Assembly: GCA_014904985.1 (NCBI GenBank)
Contig: MU128909.1
Span: 575,417-639,416, forward strand
Origin: Hydnum rufescens UP504
Lineage: Eukaryota > Basidiomycota > Agaricomycetes > Cantharellales > Hydnaceae
Direction: 5' to 3'
DNA length: 64,000 nucleotides
A program made the position numbers and the translations under genes. The notes under the pieces are model-generated. The model was not told where the DNA came from. It ran no database searches and saw nothing but the letters and a program-made list of their open reading frames with translations. Positions 56,564 to 64,000 of this stretch are shown here, piece by piece. How positions within the stretch are numbered: position 1 is the first letter of the stretch; each line of letters begins with the position of its first letter.

Positions 56564-57953
56564 CTAGAAGCCTGGGGCGACAGTGTGTCAGCAGCAACTT
56601 TGAGAATTATTACTCCGAGGCTTACCGTACTTGTTGCCCGCCTCCTTCCTATTTCTCCTCCCTGCTGCAATCCGCTCTTCGATCACAGCACGATTTTCAT
56701 AGGCTTCCACAAGCAGCGAGGAAAGTTGGCCTTTTTGTCGGGCACGTCCTACACTTTTAGCCTACAATGAAAACCGGGTTAACACCCGGCCGCGACCGAA
56801 TTCGAAAGATGGAAAGCAATCTACCTTGATATTCATCCTGGGTGCAGCCGCAGGGTCCACTAGTGACGCTGCACTCGGACCTCCTGTTAGATTCTTTTGC
56901 GCCTCTCGTTGTGCAATTTGACCTCTCTTCATCTCCTCGCTAGCATCTACATTCGGCATTGCTGCCTCAGCATCATCGTCCAGTCCCTCCCAACCGCGTT
57001 CTTTCCGCTTTCCACGCACCGCATCTGCTGCGGGACCGACATCGTTGGCTTCGTGTTGCCACGCATCCCAGAAGGACTTGTAGTATGCCGGATCGTACGC
57101 CGCCCATTCGCCCGAGGGCTTCTCGTAATAACCTGGATAAGGGTCGGTTGGTGTTGGAGGTGGAGGCTGATACTCTGTAACGACAGGTGCGGAGGAGATG
57201 GATGTAGAGGGGGGTTCGGGCTTAGATGCCATAGGAGGCGTAGAAGATAGGGAGGAGACGGGGGCAGAGGAAGAAGCTATGGGACCTTGAGGATGATTGT
57301 CACAACTCTAGGGACCCTGAATATTGGAGATTTGAACGCACCAAGAGAGAAGAAATCAGTGGCAGGAGCAGGCAGCTTGGACCCTGTACTTGACTGCTTA
57401 GGAAGGACTTTGGGTTTGTTGCGGGAAATGGATGAAGGCATGAAAGATGTGGCAAGCGTCGAATCCTCAGCCTTTGGCTTCGACGAGTCGGCCTCGGACG
57501 TTGCAACGGAGTCGGAAGGCCATTATTACTCCAGGATCATCATTATCTGACCTGACACCTCCTCCGAGAACTCGAGTGGATTTGGGTGGTGCGGCACTCG
57601 TCTTCTGCACCATCTTTGGCGCAGGAAGCATTGGACAATAAGGATGAAGCACCCGCACCCATAGTGCGCACTGAAGACTGATCCACCCGTTGCTTTCTCG
57701 AAATAATGGGGCCGTCATCTTCAGAGGAAGGCTTCGGAGCCTCTACTTTTATCTTTACTGGACCATCCCTTCGACGAGTGTTGGATTTCGGGGGCGGCAA
57801 TTGAAAACCACTTGACGATGCAGAAGTTGGTGAAGTTGTCGCCTGCGCAGTCGGCTTGCTTGTAAAGGGCGTCATTATGGAAGGTTTCGAGAGGGATGGT
57901 GATGGTCCCGCATCGCTCCCACTGTCGTCATCACTGCCATAGTCAACAAGCAT
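56564..57953 (-). CDS. PRCC-like splicing/mitotic checkpoint factor (with frameshift)
   Basis: Starts MLVDYGSDDDSGSD (57953), then a Pro/Ser-rich disordered region. The conserved MLPAPK motif near 57630 is one frame off from the start because of an extra A. A third frame carries KPKAEDSTLATSFMPSS and ATDFFSLG. After an intron come DPYPGYYEKPSGEWAAYDPA and NVDASEEMKRGQIAQ. Another intron precedes RARQKGQLSSLLVEAYENRA and AAGRRNRKEAGNKYG, and a last 8-base exon (56571-56564) supplies Phe and stop. This is the layout of the PRCC family, nuclear proteins tied to splicing. Given how well the C-terminus is kept, the frameshifts may be sequence errors. Confidence 0.75.
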
Positions 57954-58090
57954 TGGGATTGTATTCCAGTGGCAAGTTCCGGATTGTGCTTAGGTAATAT
58001 CTTTGGACAATGCCTGTCACTCTTTAATACACCGCTCCAATCCTTTGCCTTAGGGTGACTACTCATTCGCTGCAGCATCAGACCCCTCCC

Positions 58091-61000
58091 ATGGAAGAAT
58101 CATACTTTCTGGTTTCTGCCAACGAGAATTCATCTTCGGATTTAAAACTCGGCCAGCAGGTCAGCACCTGTGTGATATTCTATTTCGAGGCATTCACTTA
58201 CATGCCTACAGTCCCATCCGTCCGTGTATCCTTCCTACGCCCCTGGGACCTCATTATTCACGTTATGCCCATAATTGGGCATCTTCAGCTGCCCGGAAAT
58301 TCATTATCTCTCCACGGAAGACACTTTGTGGACTCTTTTGGGCGTGTATGTTTGCCAAGAGGCGTCAATATATCTGGGTCCTCGAAAATGTTTGTCATTT
58401 TTTAAGCAAAAACACCGTCATTGCCACCGGCTAGTCTCATCATGCCTCGGACCATAGGCCAATCAACCACAATGCTTCCAAGTTCCCCCTCGGACATGAA
58501 GAAGTGACTTTCGTGGGCCGTCCTTTCGCATTGGAGGATGCCCCCGAACATTTTGCGCGCTTGCGTCGGTGGGGCCTCACATTCAGTATGTTAGAGTGTT
58601 ATTTAATACTTATGGTGTCCCAGATGCTAATCGTATTAATTTTTTTTAGCTCGCGTTCTGGTGACATGGGAGGCTCTTGAACATGATGGGCCGTCAGTTA
58701 ATTTTCCCTTTAAATCATACCTTTTCATTCACGTTGTCTAACGCGTTTCACATTAATTAAGAGGTCTACACGATCAGGCATATTTGGAATATCTGTTCCA
58801 ATTCCTTTCCCTTATGAGCCAGTTTGGTCTATGCGCAATTGTTTCTATGCACCAGGATGTATGGTCTCGATATAGTGGAGGCTCGGGAGCACCAGCTTGG
58901 ACCCTCGAAGCCGTCGGGTTTGACCTTAGTAAATTGGAGGAGACAGGGGCTGCTTACCTTGGCGGGGTCAAAGTGCCTGGAGAAGAACGTGAGCGCGGTG
59001 TGTGGCCCACTGGATATCAAAAGCTTGCCTCTTCAACCATGTGGTCGGCCCCGCCACCTTCATCTCGTCTGCTATTTTTTCTGAGTGGTTGCGACTTTTA
59101 GGACATGCTTTTGGGCGGGGGACATATTTGCCCCTAAGCTGCGGGTTCAGCTTAAAAACGGCGAGCAAGTCGGGATCCAGGCATTTTTACAAAAGGCTTT
59201 TCTCGGGTCTTTCGACGTTTTAGTTCGGAAGCTTCGAGATGTCGATGCCGTTATAGGATTTGAGGTACTACGCCATGTCAAGTTCCCTCTATCTGATGTG
59301 ATTGACCTAGGATTGTAGATTATGAACGAACCCCATCAAGGGTACATCAACCTACCTTCGTTGCACTCTTTCGACTACCACACTGAACTCCATTTTCACG
59401 ATGCTCGTTAGTTTCTGGTATTTCACTGACCAAAGTCTGCTGAACTCAATTCTTTCTGCCAGCTTCCGCACTGCAATCCTTTGCTCTCGGGGCAGGACAT
59501 CCAACGTCCGTTGCGCATTACACACGGTCGTGGCCTCTGCCCACCCGGTGTTCCCATTATATCCTGCGCAATGCGGCTGGGACTTCCGTGTGGCGGCCGG
59601 GAGGCCCCACTGGCGGCAGATGCATTTGGGAGATGCATGGTGTATGGGGATGGGATGTGAAGAAAAAGGGTCCAATTGTTTTGCGAGAACATTATTTTAA
59701 TAAGCATCCTGACAGTGGGAAAGAGGTGTGGATTTATTCACTGAACCGATTGTTAGGTATGGAATTGATCGGGTCTCTACCTCTCTAGATCGACTGGTAC
59801 ATTGATTTCTGGTATCCCTTTGTATTGCAATGGGCTTCTCAGGGTTCATCAAAACACCAGTGGTGGTAAAATCCTCTTCGTAGAAGGCATTCCCAACGAG
59901 GTACAGTGGACTCGGTGTCGGTGGTTCTACCGGGTCTGATCGTGCATTTGCCCCTTTAGTTCTGCCCACCATCATGGACCCCTGAACGTCGCCCGAAGAA
60001 CTTGGTATTTGCGCCTCACTGGTGCGTTCTGATGTGATATGACCATGTACACCAGTTGGAATCTTCTCTAGGTATGATCTCCACACCTTATTTGGTAAGG
60101 CTCTCGGCCGTGTCTCCTTTAGTGTTCAAGCTTTGTCAAGAGTGAGTCTTGTACAACGTAGTCAGAGTACATTCATCTCAATTTCATTATTTACAGGGTG
60201 CTTTCCCCCTAAGTGCTTTGTACTGGGGTGTTCGGGGTCTGCGCAAAAACTATGAACTTCAGATCCGCACCCTCGTTGAGGCTGGATACCAATCCTTGGG
60301 GGAGGTTCCTGTGATAATTGGGGAGTGTGGCGTTCCAATGGACCTCAAGTGCGTGATGGCCTGTCCATAGTTGTGATCAGAATACTGACATAGGGGCCTA
60401 TGAATGGTGCTACAGCAAAGAGGATGCATTCCGTACTGGAGATTTCTCATGGCACGAACGCATGATGGACGCTATGATACGCGCTCTTGAACGTAACTTG
60501 ATTGGGTTCACGTGAGTTGTGCTTCACTTCACCATGGATTTTTTTTCACTCATGTAACCTTCCAGCCTCTGGACGTACAATCCGGAGAACCACGATATTT
60601 CCGGGGACTTCTGGAATGGAGAGAATTTCTCTTGGTTCAGCCAGAGTCGAGCTCGTCGTCGCCAGTCATCAGATTTGACGCCGAATGTTTCTCTTGCTCA
60701 GACTGAGGTATCCTTGGATGAAGGTGCTCGTCTACTCTCGGCTGTCGTCCGACCGTATCCCGCCAAGGTCGCTGGTATACCCTTGTCCTTTGATTACGAA
60801 ACGAGGACCGGCTGTTTCAAGTTCCGCTATGCCACTCCAAATCCTTCTGCGCCTCCAAGCAGAACCGAGGGCATGCCGAGTATTTCGGAACCCCCCATAC
60901 ACTCGCATTGTGAAATTCGATGCAGAGAAACCGAGATTTTTGTCCCATCGTCGTTGACTCGAGGCCGACGGATGATTATAGAGGGAGTAGATCTGAAGAA

Positions 61001-61202
61001 CTATAAATATGATGAAGGGCGTCAGACACTGTTTGTTCTGCATGATGACAGCACTCCCGGGCGCATACACACCGTACACGTGTCCTTTGATTCTCCAGTC
61101 CAGGCTGCATCCGCCTTCTCAATCTCCACTGTCCTTCTTGGCTATGTCCCTGCGTTGATTGCACTCTTGGTTGCCGCCGTTACATATCATTTCCTTCTCT
61201 AG
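58091..61202 (+). CDS. Glycoside hydrolase family 5, steryl-glucosidase/glucocerebrosidase type (GH5_12-like), one frameshift
   Basis: Exons through the first half: 58091-58389, 58458-58585, 58650-58692, 58762-59040, 59102-59264, 59319-59406, 59463-59725 and 59789-59900. More follow to the stop at 61200-61202. Motifs: RHFVDSFGRVCLPRGVNISG, ARLRRWGLTF, VSMHQDVWSRYSGGSGAPAW, acid/base Glu in IMNEPHQG (59328-59330), EMHGVWGWD, nucleophile Glu in IGECGVPMD (60323-60325), and GDFWNGENFSWFS. A C-terminal hydrophobic span (LGYVPALIALLVAAVTYHFL) suggests membrane anchoring. Relatives cleave sterol glucosides or glucosylceramide. Exon 8 holds one base too many near 59836-59842, breaking the frame; this may be an assembly error. 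Confidence 0.85.
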
Positions 61203-61399
61203 AACACATTACATATCGATAGAATCCCGTATTAATAATATTCTGGCGATCTGAGTACACGTTAGCGTCGTTATGAGAATCAGTCACATTGAAGAGGTTG
61301 TTATTGGACTATCCTTAGAAACAGGTGCCAAAAAAAACGGGTGGAAAGAGAGCCGGTCTATATTCAGTGCTTTATCAACTAACGCTGACTAAACTTCAG

Positions 61400-63503
61400 T
61401 CATCCCAAAAAGTCATTATGATGTCCGCCTTTGCCCTGGAAATCGAGTGTGCGGGCATCTTCCATCATCTGCTTGATCTTGGCATATTCCTTTGGGACGT
61501 GCGAACGATTGAGTCTCTTCAAGTCTGATGCTCCCAAAATGTAAGACGTACGTGCTTAATGATGCCCCTGCTATCCAACCAATCTACAATTTGGTCGGGA
61601 TCGTTCACGTCCTTGGGCACTTCGTCTGGATCGCCCCAATTCACACGAATGAATCGGCCACGTCCGGACCCTTCTGGGTCTCTGAGATCGCAAACTTCCT
61701 GTTGGAGGACGGAGAATAGAGCATACTACGTATCGAACATAATGAGGGAAGTGTTGAACACTTTTGATGAGGCAGGAGAAGGACACACCTCCCAATGTGA
61801 AAAGGAGTGATACACCTGCGCTCGCCGCGCGCAGAACCTTCCCAGGTCGAAGCTTTGAGAATTGGAATCGTCGTCTTCTCGGGACTCATCATCTGACGCC
61901 TATCAATGTGATTTATGCAGCTATGCAAGGACCGACAGATCCGCCATGAATCTTACGTCAATTGGGACCAGGGTATCGCGGTCATATGGAGGTCCGAAAA
62001 CTCGAAAAGAAATCGTGGGGACTCGGCCCCTATATGACAGGCATCGCACAAGGGAGTGCTCGTCATTAAGGGGGTGATGCTAGCCTCAGGATAATAATCG
62101 AGAGTAGACTTGAAATCCGACTTCCAGATGGATGACGCTACAAGTGAATCTCTCAATCCGGATAGCTTCCGCCGTACCATGTTCAGTGGAACAGAAAAAT
62201 AGGAATCTAACAGATTACTACACATTTTAGCTTAGAGATAATATTCCGTGGAGATAGTTTGCGCACCTTTTTGGCTGATGCGGGAGAATTTTGAGCGACT
62301 CTTTGCTACTGCCATGTGCACGTACATTTGACATATCACTGAAAGAATATGTTAAAGGAATGGCAATGCAGATTCAGCTCATTCCGCCACACCTTTAAAA
62401 TCATCCGAAATCGCTTGGTGGCTATCCATGCTGAACTCGGGAGGAAGGATAACAGCTCCCAAACCATCATCTTCCACGATAAAGTTATCGTCGACAACCT
62501 CTGACTCCGTACCAAGGGGTTCATCATCAAGTATATCATCATCTGACATATTTCCAGAGGGCACTGAGCTTTCGAACAGGCCATCGAACGGGAAATCATC
62601 GCCTTCACTGTCATGAGAGACAGCACCGGAGCCACTTTCATCATGGCTCTTTTCTGCACTCTTTGTAGGACCATTCTTTCGCCCTATACATGTTTGAGAA
62701 CGGCAATAAGGCGAGGAATGCTATGTGGAAAATCATACGCTTGAGTTGGTCCAGAGAACGCGAATACGCCGACCGTTTGGGGGCACGAAATCTGGATTCA
62801 ATGATCCCTGAAAGAGAGGTATCATCTAACAGAATATTTGAGTTATACTCCAGTTCACTTACGATCAGCATCAAGCTCTGCAAGTAAATCACTGTCATCG
62901 TCCGAATCTCCCGAACGTGGAGAAGCCAGCGCTGAGTCCGGTTTATTCGCCAGTACGCGCGGTCTCTTTGCTCGAGGTTTGCCATTAGAGTCAGAACTAA
63001 GAGTGAATTCTCGCTTCTTCCCTTTTGTTGAAGCAGGCTGGTGGGGTTTGTGGTCATCATCGGTCGCAGGCGGTGAAGACTCAGGTGAAGAAATACTGCC
63101 AACATCTGAATTGGAGGAAACTGCCACTCGGGGACGACGGTGACGGCGACGACGATCCGCGGATCCATTGATTTCTTGAACCCATTGTCAAATGTGGCAT
63201 CAGTTGTCTATACGCATGGAGTGACGCACCAGCAGTATGCGACAAACGACTGTCTGAATCACTTTCCGAGGAGGAAGAAATAACTACTTTTCGAGTGGGT
63301 CTGTTTTTCTCAAATTTGACTACGCCTATGCCATCGCTATCGTCTGATGAGATACGCTCAGAATTGCTAGCTCGTCGCCGAGGACGAGCTAATTGGTTAG
63401 ACTTGGGTTTTGATGTAATATTTCGCGAAGGGCTAGATGAGAACTGATCGAGAGTTGTCTGTATCTTGAAGTCTTTGATGACCTTGCTGGGTTTCTTAGG
63501 CAT
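61400..63503 (-). CDS. DUF4211-domain nuclear protein with PIP-box-like motif
   Basis: From ATG 63503: MPKKPSKVIKDFKIQTTLDQF, where QTTLDQF resembles a PCNA-binding PIP box. Long acidic/Ser-rich disordered exons with basic patches follow (RPTRKVVISSSSESDSDS; GKPRAKRPRVLANKP; SDDDILDDEPLG). The C-terminal DUF4211 region reads VRRKLSGLRDSLVASSIWKS, LCDACHI, then after a lost base SFRVFGPPYDRDTLVPID, LGRFCARRAQVYHSFSHWE, EVCDLRDPEGSGRGRFIRVN, QIVDWLDSRGIIKH and, after an intron, EYAKIKQMMEDARTL. The break is at a C4 run (62027-62030) where five would restore the frame. Probably a chromatin or replication-linked protein; function inferred only. Confidence 0.75.
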
Positions 63504-63569
63504 GGCAGTCCTCCGGATGCAAACCGGACAGCCACAGAGTGTACAGATCTGACTGACTCCTGAAATCGA

Positions 63570-64000
63570 ATGGACGCTCGGGGTCCTCCTCCGTTGGCAC
63601 CATTCCCTGGGTCCGTGTGGATGGCATAGAAGGCGGAAGACAATCGAGCCATTTGAAGACACTTCATCCAGTAAATCCAGCCTTGAAATACAGAAAGTTT
63701 TGCAACTTATCCTCTCTAGACTCCGGGAACGTGCACGTCCTCCCACGGTATTTAGCCAGCTTGTACCGGATACGAACAAAAAATCGTCTATAAAGGTGGA
63801 TGTTGTAGTGGATTCGATACGAGGCGCAATACGCAAGACGGCTTCCCCGAATCAAGGGGTAGTGGAAGTAGATGATGACGAGGGATCACCTGGCTTTTCA
63901 ACCACTCCAACGCTCGATTTGATGATACAACTTCGAGATTGCCTGATACTGTCTCATAGACAAGGTTGGGATGCCCTTCCTCCTAGGTATGTATGACTGC
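63570..64000 (+). CDS. Uncharacterised gene, 5' end (runs off window)
   Basis: Exon 1 starts at ATG 63570 (MDARGPPPLAPFPG). A 61-base intron with the donor GTCCGT (as in the DUF7729-type gene) joins in frame to exon 2: KSSLEIQKVLQLILSRLRER, PPTVFSQLVPDTNKK, VVVDSIRGAIRK, and LDLMIQLRDCLILSHRQGWD. Exon 2 ends at a good donor (AG/GTATGT) at 63986, so the gene continues. No family is recognised. Divergent from the DUF4211 gene, 66 bases between starts. Confidence 0.55.

Noticed and set aside
61503..61560. 27-base intron near the 3' end of the DUF4211 gene
   Set aside because: It does not keep the frame; a longer intron ending before EYAKIKQMM restores the family C-terminus.

Overview
The window is fungal nuclear DNA, most likely from an agaricomycete basidiomycete. 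The evidence is genes cut by many 45-70 nt GT-AG introns (with a few tiny exons), a fungal HAM1-like protein, a GH5 steryl-glucosidase-type enzyme with a C-terminal membrane anchor, a QDE-1-type RNA-dependent RNA polymerase (present only as wreckage), and CpG-biased decay of transposons. A Rhizoctonia-like (Ceratobasidiaceae) source is possible but cannot be proven from sequence alone. The window contains a 25-base N gap (17693-17717), so it comes from a scaffolded assembly.

Layout. (1) 1-22.6 kb: one large Ty3/gypsy-type LTR retrotransposon locus, bounded by two near-identical LTRs of about 1.37 kb. Its inside is a mosaic: a gag-protease block duplicated in tandem (unit 2906 bp), a 3 kb very noisy 'ghost' of pol, two tandem reverse transcriptase-RNase H-integrase copies (unit about 2575 bp), the N gap, and a third pol copy split by a nested solo LTR. 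(2) 22.6-24.9 kb: a truncated pogo/CENP-B-type transposase, a 14-bp minisatellite and otherwise anonymous DNA. (3) 24.9-35.2 kb: an inverted duplication of about 1.8 kb carrying an intact and a decayed copy of a secreted RlpA-like (double-psi beta-barrel) gene, with uncharacterised genes between the arms and two broken RNA-dependent RNA polymerase fragments. (4) 35.8-37 kb: a TIR element with a 6-bp target duplication and a tRNA-like SINE. (5) 37.7-49 kb: a HAM1-like gene, a duplicated membrane-protein gene with one dead copy, a second multi-pass membrane-protein gene and a dispersed repeat family. (6) 47.8-64 kb: a compact gene-rich block: HNH nuclease-domain protein, 2'-5' RNA ligase-like 2H protein, PIG-Y, a small secreted protein, a GPI-anchored DUF7729-type protein, kinetochore Nuf2, histone H2B, PRCC-like splicing factor, GH5 glycosidase, a DUF4211 protein with a PIP-box-like motif, and the start of one more gene.

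No operons are expected. The gene-rich block is arranged largely as divergent pairs sharing short promoters (HNH/2H protein 103 bp; Nuf2/H2B 185 bp; DUF4211/end gene 66 bp). Several otherwise conserved genes (PRCC, GH5, DUF4211) each carry an apparent single-base frameshift. With the noisy pol block this points to residual assembly error, although real decay is not excluded. The strongest candidates for new biology are the roughly 540-residue C-terminal extension of the retrotransposon pol, the CpG-decay gradient among its copies, and the divergent HNH/2H pair.
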